Shown: positions 23,701-35,700 of the stretch, piece after piece
Layout: each line of letters opens with the position of its first letter
How positions within the stretch are numbered: position 1 is the stretch's first letter
Assembly: GCA_013400115.1 (NCBI GenBank)
Contig: VXBP01003652.1
Coordinates: 62,001-126,000 of the forward strand
Length of the DNA stretch: 64,000 bases
Reading direction: 5' to 3'
Origin: Rhinopomastus cyanomelas
Lineage: Eukaryota; Chordata; Aves; Bucerotiformes; Rhinopomastidae
Notes under the pieces: model-generated
Told to the model about the DNA's origin: nothing
What the model saw: only the letters and a program-made list of their open reading frames with translations
Database searches by the model: none
Translations under genes and position numbers: made by a program

Positions 23701-26700
23701 TGTGAGGTCCAGGGCCATCCCCCACCACTGGTGCAATGGGTGCAAGAGTCCCAGCCACTGCATCTTGCCGCCACGAGGTGAGGAGGGCTGTGGGTGCCAC
23801 ACAGGGTCCTGTGTCTCCCCAAAGGTTGGTGGTGGCAGGAAGGGCAGCACTGGTGCCAAGTAGCTCAGCGTTAGAGAGTTAAAGCTGCTCCTCAAGGAGC
23901 AGAGCAGGAATCTCCAGGCTTTTCACTTCATCACACGAACCTCTGCTGCGATGGAGCAGCTGCCCCGACCCTTTGTGCTCACCCTGGGCACCAGCTGGTG
24001 CCAGGGAGGGATGGAGGCTCCAGCCCAGCTGAGGAGGAGTTGTTTTTGAGGTCTGGAGGAGGGGGGCAGGCAGCTGAGCAGGCTGGGGTGCTGCAGCCTC
24101 CTCTGCCCCTCACAGCCCCTATGCCAGGGTGGCTTTAGGCACCAAGGTGTGGTGGAAGCAGCTGTGAACCCAGCAGTGGCTTTGTCTGCACTGGGGTGGG
24201 GGTTTACTGGCTAGTTCTGCTCCAGTGGGTGATCTCTGGAGGGCCAGATTCACTTGCTGGTGGTGTTGAGGCTGATGGTAGCCACGGGACAGTCACTGAA
24301 TGCCACCTGGGGGAGAAGATAACCTGCAGATCAGTGGGACATCTATTTACTGGGGGTCTTGGTCTTCCCTCTTGGAAGCAGGATGTGTTTTCTTGGGATG
24401 GTACCACCATGCTGGAAGATCAGGGACCCCCAATGCCTCTTCCCTGCACCTGAGGGTTGCTGAGGCCTGGGGAAGCAGAAAGTTTCCTCTTCTGGTTTTG
24501 CTCTTCTCTATGAACCCTGTCGCCTTGTCTTCCTTGGCCGCTCCCGGTCGGCCTGGGCTGCTCCCCACATCTCAGCTGGGTTGTCCCGCTGTGCCTGGGT
24601 GATTTATGGGAGCACGGAGCAGGAATCCGCAGCCGTGGGCTGGGATGATGTTATGTCTGTGGAGCACAGACCACACTGGCAGGGACAGCCTGGCCAGCTC
24701 CAGCTGCAGGGGTCATGCTTCACAGGGAGCCCCGTCCCCCCCCAGGTGGGAGGCTTGTGCCTCTGCCCTGTGCTGAGCCCACGCAGGGGCTGAGCAAAGG
24801 GGATCTGCACCCTCTGCCACCTTCCTTGTGCAGGATGGACCTTCTCTTGGCTGTCTGGTGGTGAGCTCTGCCCTTAGCTCCTGCTGGGGCTGATGATGTG
24901 GGTGCTCCCCCCATCTAGCTCTTCTGTTTGCTCTCCCCTCAAGCTACAGCATTCTCCCTTCGGGGTCCCTCTGGCTGGCCCAGCCCCAGGTGACTGACAG
25001 TGGTCTCTACACCTGCACGGCCACCAACACCGCGGGGAACACCTCACTGAGCTACAGCCTGCTCGTCCAAGGTCCGTGTCCCGATGCAGATGCTTCTCCT
25101 GGGGGCTGTGGGTCTCAGTGCGCCACTTCCACCACCCTCCCAGCCCGTGGCTACTCCCACATCCCCAGGCAGAGTGTGAGTGGTCCCAGACCCAGGTCCC
25201 CTGTCCCCACAGCTCCCCCTCAGCTGCAGATTGGCGATGGGGAGAGGTACCTGACGGCTGTGGCCAACGACTCCCTGAGGATTACCTGCCGTGCCACGGG
25301 CAGCCCTCCACCCCAGATCCAGTGGGTACCGCACGGCGGGGTTGGGGGATCCCTGGGGACTGCGCAATTCCCCGGGGTGGCAGTGGCAGGAGAGACAAAG
25401 GACTTGCTCCTTCCGGACCCTTCCTCACAGGTGGCTGAAGGACGGGCACCCGCTGGGCGAGCGGGACGGCGCGGTGCTCTCAGAGGATGGGGGGACTCTG
25501 TTGATCGCCCACGTGGGGCTTGGGCACCAGGGGCTCTACATCTGCCGGGGGAGCAGCCGGGCAGGGGTGGCCCAGGCAGAGGTGCAGGTTTCAGTGCAAG
25601 GTGAGCACTGTCTGTGGTGAGACCACCCCACAAGGCTGCCCGAAGGGGTGGGTGCTCTTGGCCCTAGTTTTTTGGGGGGGTGGGTGTAGGCTCATGATTG
25701 ATCTATCGGGATCTTGCTTTTTGCCCGTGAGGCTGAGACCTGACAGCTGCTGCCACCGCAGTAAATCATAGCACCCACTGATGGGTGCTGCCTGGTGGAG
25801 GGTCTGTCCCAGCCCCATTTCCTCCTGGTCAGCATCGCCTCCTGAGGACCCTCCTCAGACTGGAATGAGCCTTCTATCAGAAGAAACTTGCCCTGGGGGA
25901 ATCCCTCAAACCGAGGTCACCACGGGGTGGGTCCAGCTCCCACTTGATTAACTTTTTCACCTTTATTCAAGTTTTTCTTATTAGAACAGTCAGCGTCACC
26001 TCCCGAAATGCTGAAGGTGCTGAGTGAGAGACCAGGCAGGGAGAGGGTTCTCTTGTCAGGGAAGGATGAGTATCTCATCGGGGCAGGGGGCAAATCTGCC
26101 AGGTGACCTGGGGAGCAGCAGAGGTACCACGGGGTGATGAGGTGCCTGACCCCATGGCTATAGCTCTTCCAGGATACTCAGTACATGCCGAGTCCCCCGT
26201 GAGCTGTGCTGTGCCCCACGGCCTGTAGTCACTGACTGTTTGTGCTGGGTTGCAGTGCCACCGAGCATCGAGCCCAGTGTGGTGGACCTGGTTGTCCTGG
26301 AGAATGAGACCGTGTCCCTGGAGTGCCTGGCCTCAGGGCTGCCTGTTCCTGGTGAGTTGGGCATCTCCTCTGACTCATTCATTCCTCTCTGGGGTTTTCC
26401 CTGGATCCCCTTCACTCCTCAGTGCTCAGCTCTCTGCTTCCCTCTAGACATCACCTGGTACAAGGGCCGTGAGCAGATCTTGGCTGGAGCGGGTCGGACA
26501 CTGTCCAGGGATGGTAAGCACCTGGAGATCCAACGTGCCCAGCTCTCTGATGCTGGCAGATACCGCTGCGTGGCCTCCAGTGTGGCCGGTGTCACTGAGC
26601 TGTGGTACAGCCTGGAGGTGACTGGTGAGTCCATGGTGAGAGGAGAGACCAGGGCTGTGGGGTTGGTTGGAGGGGGTGGCCAGGGCTGTGGGGTTGGTTG

Positions 26701-29700
26701 GAGGGGGTGGCCATGACTGTGGGGTTGGTTGGAGGGGTTGCCCACGGTTGTGGTGTTGGTTGGAGGGGGTGCCCAGGACTGTGAGGCAGCTCTGCCATCC
26801 CCTTGCAACCCCAGAGGGCTGTGGGGAACCAGCCCTGGGGAGGGGCACCAAAGTCGATGACTTGGGGAAGATCATGGAATCATTAAGGTTGTAAGAGACC
26901 TCCCAGACCATCAAGTCCAACCCTCAGCCCAGCACCACCATTCCCACTTGATGTTGCCACGTTGCCCTGTTTTCCAGTCCCTCTCGCTGCCCTGGACGAG
27001 GAGGAGAACATCTCTGTCATGGTCAACCAACCAGTGACCCTGGAGTGCTCAGCCCCTGTGGTCCCACCTCAGAGGTCCCGCTGGCTGAAGGACGGGAACT
27101 TGCTCACCCCAAAGCCGGGGCTGCAGCTGTCTGCAGAGGGCTCGGTGCTCCAGGTGATGTTTCAGACTACTGCAGAGCATGGAGGGGACGTGGGGCTCTG
27201 AAGACCCCTCTCTGAAGTGTGGATGCAGAGAGAGGGGGTGTCTGTCTGCTGCCTGTGGCTCAGCACCCTTCTGAGCCCTCACGCTCCTCCCACCCCTGCG
27301 ATTCTGCCGGCACAAGATGCTCCCTCTGCGGGGCTGTGTGGATCTGGCTGCTGCAGAGCATCAGCCCCTCTGCTTGCCCCCGGCAGGTCGCGCGAGCCAC
27401 GGCGCAGGATGCGGGCAGATACTCGTGCCAGGTGCCTGGTCACCCGGACAGACACTACAACCTCCACGTGTGGGGTAAGGGCCACCATGACTGGGATGAG
27501 CAGCTTAGGAAACACTAAGCTCCAGATCCTAAAGCTCTGCAGAGCGATGGAGCTGGAGGTAGTCAGGAACCCCCCATCACGGGGGTCAGATGGGACAGAG
27601 CTGATGTTTGCCCCGGTTGTGTTCAGTGACGGTGCAGAAACCTTTCCAAAGCCTGGCAGGAGGATGAAGAGGTTTCCTTGCTGCTGCCGGGGCTTCTCTG
27701 TCCTGTCTGTGCTCCCAGTCGCTCAGTGGTCACTGCAGGAACTGGCCCACTTCTGTCCCCCAGCCCCGGGCCAGGGGATGCCAGCAGCACTGGCTGCTTT
27801 CAATGGTGCCCTTCACAGAATCACAGGACATCAGGGATTGGAAGGGACCTCGAAAGATCCTCTAGTCCAGTCCCCCTGCCAGAGCAGGGTCACCCAGAGC
27901 GAGTCGCACAGGAACATCCAGACACCCTTGCAGCCTCCCAGCACAGCCCCGTTGCCGGTGGCGGAGCCGGGGTCTGGCTTCACTCAGCGATGCTCTAAGC
28001 CAGCTGGTGGAAGTCCTGCAGGCAGGTGGCCAGGGAGTGGAGACAATCCAGCCCCCCTGATCTGGGCTTGTTCCCGCGACCCCCTTCCTGGGGAGACACA
28101 TTTGCACGTCTGGTGTCCTGGCTCTGGTGGATTGTTTGGGTTCTGCTGTTTTTGTTTCTCGGGGGTTTCTGGGTGTTGGGGTTTCTCTTGTACAAGCTGA
28201 TAGCCCTCCTGGGAAGGAGGTGCTGCTCTCCAGCCAGCTGTGTGTGTGAGCAACCCAGAACAGCATCCGACCATGGAAAGAGTTAGGTCACCTTCCCCAG
28301 GGCAGCGCTGCCTAATAAGGCTGAGTCTGGCCAACCTGGGCTGGCCGGTCGGCAGGGCTGGCGTCAGATACTGGCTCATCCTCTGCTGCAGGGGCCACGT
28401 GCAATTAAAATCATCACTTGCTTAATAGCTGGAGAGTGGAGGTTATTCTTTCCACATGGAGCTGGTGCAGGAGAGACTTGCTGGTTCTTTGTGAGGAGCC
28501 CAGCAGAGCTGATGGGATAAGGAGCAAAGGGCTGGAGCAGAGGAAGTTCCAGCTAAACATGAGGAAAAGTTTTTTCACTGTGAGGGTGACAGAGCCCTGG
28601 CACAGGCTGCCCAGAGAGGATGTGGAGTCTCCTGCTCTGGAGATGTTCACACACCACCTGGATGTTCCTGTGTGACCTGATCTAGGGGATCTGCTCTGGC
28701 AGGGGGGGTTGGACTGGATGATCTCCAGAGGTCTCTTCCAACCCCTCACACTCTGTGATGCTGTGAGCTGCGGGATGGAGCCAGCAGGGCAGAGCTCCGG
28801 CAGGATGCTGCTCCTCCATCACAGTGCCATCAGTGAGCTGCTCCTCTCCTCTCATCCCTGCAGTGCCACCGTCCTTCTCCTCAGCAGAGCCGGTCACAGT
28901 GTCGGTGCAGGAGGGACAGTCGGTCAGGCTGAGCTGCGAGTGCTATGGGGTCCCCCTCCCCACCCTGAGCTGGCAGAAGGATGGTAGGGTCCTGCTGCTC
29001 AGTCCCATCCCTCCCCACCAGACAGATGTTGCTCCCCTAGGAGCAAGGGATGCTTCGTGTTGAGCAATATCCAGCATCTGGGTGGGAACTGGTCCTGCTG
29101 GGAACCTGAGCAGAGGCTGCTGCCCCTTCCTGGTGCAGGTGAGCCCCTCTTCGCCCAGGAGCTGGTGTCAGCAGGCGGGAGCGTGTTGTACCTCGACAGG
29201 GTGCAGCCGGTGGACGGGGGCACGTACGTCTGTGAGTGCAGGAACCTCGCCGGCGGCAGCAGCAGGGAGCATCACCTGGAGGTGCTTGGTGAGCCAGGGG
29301 GCACAGAGGACATGTGGGGGTGGCCGAAGGTGCCTTGATCGCTCTCAGTGCAAGGTTCAGCTGGACCCAAAGGCTCACAGCTGTCATCTGCTGCCTCGGG
29401 TGACTGGAAAGGACCTGCTGCCTGGGCTGGCTTGACCCCTCCAGCTTCCCTCTTGGCTTCAGTCTGGGTGCAGCTGGTTTTCACTGCAGAAGCCCAACTC
29501 TGCTGGTAGCACCCATTCATGTTCCATCCAGATCCACGTTCCATCTGCTGCCATCCAGACCGAAGACGTTCAAGGTCAGGCTGGGCAACCTGATCTCATT
29601 AGAGATGGCCCTGCTTGCTGCAGGGGCATTGGACTAGATGACCCTTGGAGGTCCCTTCCAGCCCCACACATTCTATGGGTCTATGGTCTATGTACCCACC

Positions 29701-32700
29701 TACACAGGACCAAGGGAGCTGCTGCAGCACCATCTCTATCCTCTGCCCACAGCACTGCCCGGGGTCCAGGGTGGCAGCACAGCCCCAAGGAAGGTTTCTG
29801 TCATCAAGGCTGGTGAGACGGTTCTGGACTGCGGGGCCAAGGGGATGTGGGTGAAGGACAGGCAGCCGGTGTCTGCTGGGAACGGGATCCTGCTCACGGA
29901 GCACGGGAGGTGGCTGCACATCACCGAGGCTGCAGTGGCCCACACAGGACACTACACTTGTCTGGTGGCAACTGCAGGAGGGCAGGAGCAAAGGGAGTTT
30001 GATGTGGTGGTGCATGGTAAGGCTGTGGGATGGGGCTGGCTGCTGATGTGTGGGTGTGGGCAGGGTCTGGAGGGCAGTGATGTCCCGCCATGTGTTTGAT
30101 GCAGCCCCGTGTGTTGGGGATGCAGGTGGCAGCTTGTTCTTGCTCTAAGTCATCTGCCCCAAAGCTGACACCTTGAAATGCTGCTCATGGTCCTTCTGGG
30201 CTGATGTTCTCTAGCTGCACAAGCAGGAGGGTTTCCTCACTTCCCCTTGCTCCTCTGCTGTCCTGGTGACTGCTCCACAAAGGGATGTCCATCCTTTTCC
30301 ATCCCCAGTCCCTCCTGAGTTCGTGCCAGCATCAGGACTGACAGCCAACCTCAGCGTGTCTCTGCATGGAGCCCTGGTGCTGAGCTGTGAGGCCACTGGT
30401 GTTCCCCCACCCACCATCACCTGGTTCTGGGATGGTTCTCCGGTCACCCTCAGCGAGCACACACACCTGCTCCCAGGTGAGGGCTGAGCTGATGGGGTTG
30501 GTGCAGTGGAGTTCTAGCCCTGCAGGAACACTGCTGGGATGGACTGGTGACTGGACCAGGACCCTGAGACCCCTCTGCTCTCCGCTTCCAGGGGGCGGGG
30601 TGCTGAGCATCACCCATGTGCGAGCCCAGGATGGTGGCCACTACTCCTGCCTGGCCAGCAACATAGCTGGTGAGGCCAGGAGGCATTTCTTCGTGGAGGT
30701 CCTAGGTAAGGAGGGATCATCAATCTGTAGGGTTCCTGGTGGAGTGGAACCTCACTCTTGCAGGGTCACTCGTGAGTTCAGACTGGATTTGGTGGGAGCT
30801 GCAGGGCCAGAGTCCTTTGTGCCTTAGCAAGTGATCTTGGAGCCTCGGTGAAGCTGGCCAGCTGCTGAGGCTGCTGATGGGTTGTGCTCCTAGTTCCTCC
30901 CCACATCGAGGATGCAGATGAAGAGGAGACCATCAGAGTGCCTGAGGGTCACCCTGTCACGTGGTCCTGCCTGGCTGCGGGTAAGCACCTTGTGGGGAGT
31001 GGAGGTGACACGAGCAGGTGGGAAACGGGGCTCACGGACCCGAGTCCCCTCTGGGGTGTGGAGCAAAGGGCAGCGCCAGCTGATGACATGGACATGGCCG
31101 AGGAGCGTTGTTGGGACAGTTCCTGGCTCTGCGGCTGGGCTGGCCCCACGTGGGGAGCTTGTTCCACTACGTAAGCTCTGATCCTTCCCAACTGGATCTG
31201 AAGTTCCTCTAATCCGGTTTCTTCTTCAGCGATGGGAATAATCAATCACCTCCTACTCAGGACACTCTTCTTCCCTCTTGCTGGCTCATCCCGCAGCCTG
31301 TAACAGCCTGATCCAGACCATGATCACTCTGCACTCGGGCTGATGTTCCTGCTTCCCAGAAAGGCTCTGGTGCAGTGACCCGGGTCAGGCTGTGCTCACG
31401 CACGGAAAAACACTTGATGAAGCCCAGACTTTGCTTTCCACAGGCAACCCCCAGCCCGAGATCACCTGGAGAAAAGACGGCCACCCTTTGCCCAGTGGGG
31501 ACGCCTTCTCCATCTCTCCTGATGGCTCCATTCTCCACATCCCCCAAGCCACCCTGCCTGATGCTGGACGCTACTCCTGCGTGGCCTCCAGCTCTGCGGG
31601 AAATCAGACCAAGCACCACCTGCTTGATGTTTTGGGTACGAGAGGCCTTTGGGTGGGTGTAGATTCTCAGGTGTGAGCAGGGGAAGTGGATTTAGAGGGC
31701 TTTTGAATGGTCTGCTCCAGGTAGGTGCTGGGGGTCCCTTAGTCCTATGGGCAGCACCGTGGCGTGAGGTCCTGGACTCACCCCAAAGCCCTTGTTAAGC
31801 CTCTTGGAGGAACATAAAGGGTTTACCTGATTCATTTGATGGTTGAACTCTATGATCCCAAGGGTCTTGTCCAACCTAAATGATTCTATGATCTAGGTGA
31901 TGGGAAAGGTCAGTGTGACTTCTGAAAGCAGTGTTTAGTGGCCCATGGTGGGGTTGGGTTGGTGGTTGGACTTGATGATCTTGGAGATCTCTTCCAACCT
32001 TAATGATTCTGTGATTCTAACCCTGCTGTGTTTTTGGAGTCTGGAGGGTGTCCAGTCCAACTTCCTGAGCTCAGCTCATGCTCTGCGGCAGGAGGATGAA
32101 GCTGAGGTGGGTGCTGATCCTGACCTGCTGTGCAAATACATCTCTGCAGCCAGTCCTGCCTTCGGAGATGTCCACGATGCTGCCACAGAGGAAGTGACAG
32201 TGATCATCAACAACCCCATCTCTCTGGTCTGTGAGACTCTGGCCTACCCGTCTCCCAACATCACCTGGCTCAAGGACCAGGTTCCCCTCAAAACATCTGG
32301 AAACATCCACCTGCTCCCTGGTACTGTCTCCCTGGTGCCCTGTGTCTCTGCATGGCCATGGTGGCCCCTTGTGCATGTCCTGGTGGGGCAGGAGAGGGAC
32401 CCTTCTTGGGCCTGATTGTGAGCTGGGAGATAGTGAGAAGTCATTGTCCTGCAGGACCTGAGGGGCTGAGGCCATCAGGGTGGCTCTCCCGCCTGCTGTG
32501 TTATCTGAGAGCAGCCAGAGCCTCCTGGGCAGCCACTGTTTGCCATAAGGCTGGCCACTGGGCTCTAGATGAGCAGTAGACCCTCTCAAGCCAGGGGGTA
32601 GCAGTGGCTGTGAGCGGTGACCTTCTCAGAGACCTCCTTTGCCCAGGTGGCCATGGATTGCAGATTCTGAATGCTCAGGAAGAGGACACAGGCACCTACA

Positions 32701-35700
32701 GCTGCGTCGTGGCCAGCGAGGATGGGGAGGCTGTGAGGAGCTACGCTGTGAAGGTCCTGGGTGAGGGGGCTCTGTGTGTCCTTCCTCATTCCTGCAGTGA
32801 ATCCACCACCATAACCAGGCCAGTGGCCCTTCCCTCCCCATGGCTCCATCCTGTGTGGCTGGTGCCTAGTCACACAGTGGCAAGTGGCCCAGAAAGCTTC
32901 TGCTGTGCCCTGGGGAGGGCAAAGAAGTCTGTGAGAAGGGGTTAGCCTCTCATGCCAGGTGTCACCTCTCCCCACCAGTTCCCCCTTGGATTGCCAGAGA
33001 TGACTCTTCGGGGGAACTGGGTGTCAAAGAGGTGAAAGCCAAGGTCAACAGCACCGTGACGCTGGAGTGCGAGACCTGGGCTGTGCCCGAGCCCAGTGTC
33101 CGCTGGTACAAGGACAGGCAGGTGAGCTCTCGGCTGTGACTGAGGAGCTGCTGGTGTTGGGGACCCTCCCGGTGGATGAAGTAGAAGGAGACCTTTCGTA
33201 CGGGTGGCCGGGCTCTATCCCTCCCCTGGGTGTGTAATCTGCCCCCGTGTCTCTCCCCTGCCGTGGGGCTGGGGTCCCTGTGCAGCTCCTGGAAAGCACT
33301 GGCCACCTCCAGATCCTCAGTGAGGGGCAGCTCCTTCAGATCAGTCCAGCCAGTGTCTCTGACTCGGGGCACTACACCTGTGTGGCCACCAACTCTGTGG
33401 GTGAAGATGACAGGGACTTCATTGTGCATGTCCAAGGTGAGCCCTGGGCAACCAGGCAGTGCCTGGGTGAGTGGGGGTCTCAGCAAAAGGAGGGGTCCTC
33501 GGTGAGGTCTCTTGTGGGAGCAGAGCAGGGTGAGCAGGAAGAGGGTCTGTACTGCTGGAAAGCAGCACCTCCTTGTCCCTGATCAGGCCTTGGCAGGTGT
33601 TGCACCCAGGGATGGGGGTCTCCGTTCCTCACAGCTGACCACCCTGTCCCCGCAGTGCCACCCCTCTTCCAGCAGCAGATGAGCTCCAGCGAAGCCCTTG
33701 AGATCTTCTACCGGGAGGAGGACCAGGATGGGGAGGTGACAGAGCACCGCCAGGCTGTCCTCAACCAGCCCACCGCTCTCTACTGTGACACCAACACCAT
33801 CCCACCCCCCCAGCTCACCTGGTACAAGGATGGGGAGCCCCTGTCCCCCAGTCCTGGGGTGTTGATGCTGCTAGGTAATGGGCATGGATCCCACTGTGGG
33901 GTTTGGGGGGGTTTCCCTCAGCGTCTTGTGGGTTGAGAGCATCCATGGAGAAGGTTGGGCAGAGCATCCATGGGACCCCCAGGGTCACTGGGGCTTCCCT
34001 GGGGCGCGTGCACAGCGAAGTTGGAGGGAACCCTTCCACCCCACCGTAGAGCCCTCCCCACCCCGTGCCCAAGCCCTGCTGCTTGCCGCAGGGGGCCGGG
34101 CGCTGCAGCTGCTGGCGGTGCGGGAGGAGGACGCGGGCAGGTACACCTGCGAGGCAGCCGGCGCGGTGGGACGGGACCGCCTGCACTATGAGCTGGAGGT
34201 GCTGAGTGAGTACGGGGCTGGGGCAGGGGCAGCGAGGGGATGGAGACGCACGATAGCCCCGTAACCAAGTGCTTCCAGCCGCCCCAGCCATCCCCGGAGC
34301 CACGGAGGACCTGGCTGAGGAGGTGACAGCCGCCGTCAACAGCACCGTCCGCCTCGAGTGCGAAGCCTCCGGACGCCCAGCGCCCGCGGTCTCCTGGCTC
34401 TGGAAAGATGAGCCTGTTGCGGAGAGCTCACGGCACCAGCTCCTGGAGGGTGGCTCCGTCCTGCAGGTCGGTGTCACCTAGGCAGGGGGAACGTGCCTGA
34501 GACGCCAGGTGGAGGGACAGACAAGGAGGAGGCGGCCCTGGTGCTTGTGGAAGCCCCAGCAGCCCCCCAGCTCGGAGCGGCTCTCGGCAGGGCTCTGCTC
34601 CCCCTTTGCAGGTGGCCGTGGCGGAGGCAGATGACAGCGGCACCTACACGTGTGTGGCCGAGAACCCTGCTGGGTCAGCCCAGAAGCACTTTGCTCTCTT
34701 TGTGCAGGGTGAGGCATCCCCAGCAGCCATTCCCCGGTCACCAGCTCACCCTTCTCCTCCTCCTCTGGCAGCCGGGGTCGCTCCTGGCTCCTGAATCCCC
34801 TTGGCAGCTCCCATCCCGTCCTGTCTGTCGGTCCCCTGGTGTGATTGGGTTCCGAGCAGTGAGAGATGCTCAGGGTTGTGTTTCCTTCCTGCTCGACCCC
34901 GCCCCGATGGTTTCCCTTCGGCTCTGCTGTTCGTGCTGCGCTGGAGCAGAAGCCCCTCGGGTTGTGGGGCCCCGCTCCGAAAGCATCGACAGCACCACCA
35001 ACAGCAGCATCTCGCTGGTGTGCGACGTCCGAGCCCACCCTGTGGCAGACATCTCCTGGTACAAGGACGGCCAGGTCCTGCAGCTCCCCGAGGAGGTCAC
35101 TGTCACCTCAGGTACGTCGGGATGAGCGAGGATGGCAGCGTGTTCCTCGGGGCTTGGCACAGCTGCCAGTTCTCAGCGGTGGGCTCTGACTCCCCCACTG
35201 CACCCCGCTGCGATGCTGCCTGTGGGATTCGGGTCGAGGGCTTTGGCTGCCCTGAGTGCTGACCAGTTGGAGAGGACCCAGGGCTGCACCCCAGGAGCGA
35301 GGTGTCAGACCCCAGAGACTCTTTGATCATTAGACTCCTCCTGGATGGAGCTGGCTGGTTACTGGAGGGGGGGTGAGTCAGCCTGTGGCAGCACTGATCC
35401 CTCTCCAGGCCACCCTGACCCCCTGCTCTCTGTTTCCCGCAGGCTCACGGGTGCTGCGTCTCGCTCAGGTGCAGTTGTCCAGCTCCGGCACCTACACGTG
35501 TGTGGCCCTGAACACAGCTGGCCGGGACGAGAAGCATTTCATCCTCACTGTCCGTGGTGAGCCCCTCACTGTCTGTGGTGAGCCCTGAGCGCTCAGCCGG
35601 GAGCTCTGCCCCCAGCGCCGCCCAGGGAGCTGATGGCAGGCACCAGTCTGCTCCTGCTCACGCCCCACACCCATGCTTGCCCTCCTCAGAGCCCCCGGGC

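Larger units (their letters stand above)
17917..29288 (+). other. HMCN2: HMCN2 Ig domains 1-12
   Basis: I-set Ig repeats, residues about 418-1508. Exons: Ig1 17917-18061/18316-18437; Ig2 18520-18783; Ig3 18879-19020/19608-19735; Ig4 19949-20062/20206-20355; Ig5 20816-21010/21366-21461; Ig6 21783-21907/22651-22795; Ig7 22900-23012/23272-23428; Ig8 23615-23777/24944-25071; Ig9 25213-25321/25431-25600; Ig10 26256-26351/26448-26624; Ig11 26978-27153/27387-27474; Ig12 28864-28983/29139-29288. Each has Cys, Trp and a DxGxYxC-type end. Ig1 has Leu where the core Trp is expected (FLLQLSRG). Ig2 is a single exon. The Ig4 second-exon acceptor (TAG at 20205) has a poor pyrimidine tract but is the only nearby site I found that keeps frame. 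Confidence 0.88.

Noticed and set aside
26652..26786. CRISPR-like array (also considered for 57036-57260 and 54270-54430)
   Set aside because: Units are contiguous with no unique spacers, and the context is a vertebrate intron. These are minisatellites.
27217..28200. 327-codon + strand ORF
   Set aside because: It runs across an HMCN2 exon out of frame, then through intron and antisense CR1 sequence. There is no recognisable domain. It is a chance ORF in GC-rich DNA.
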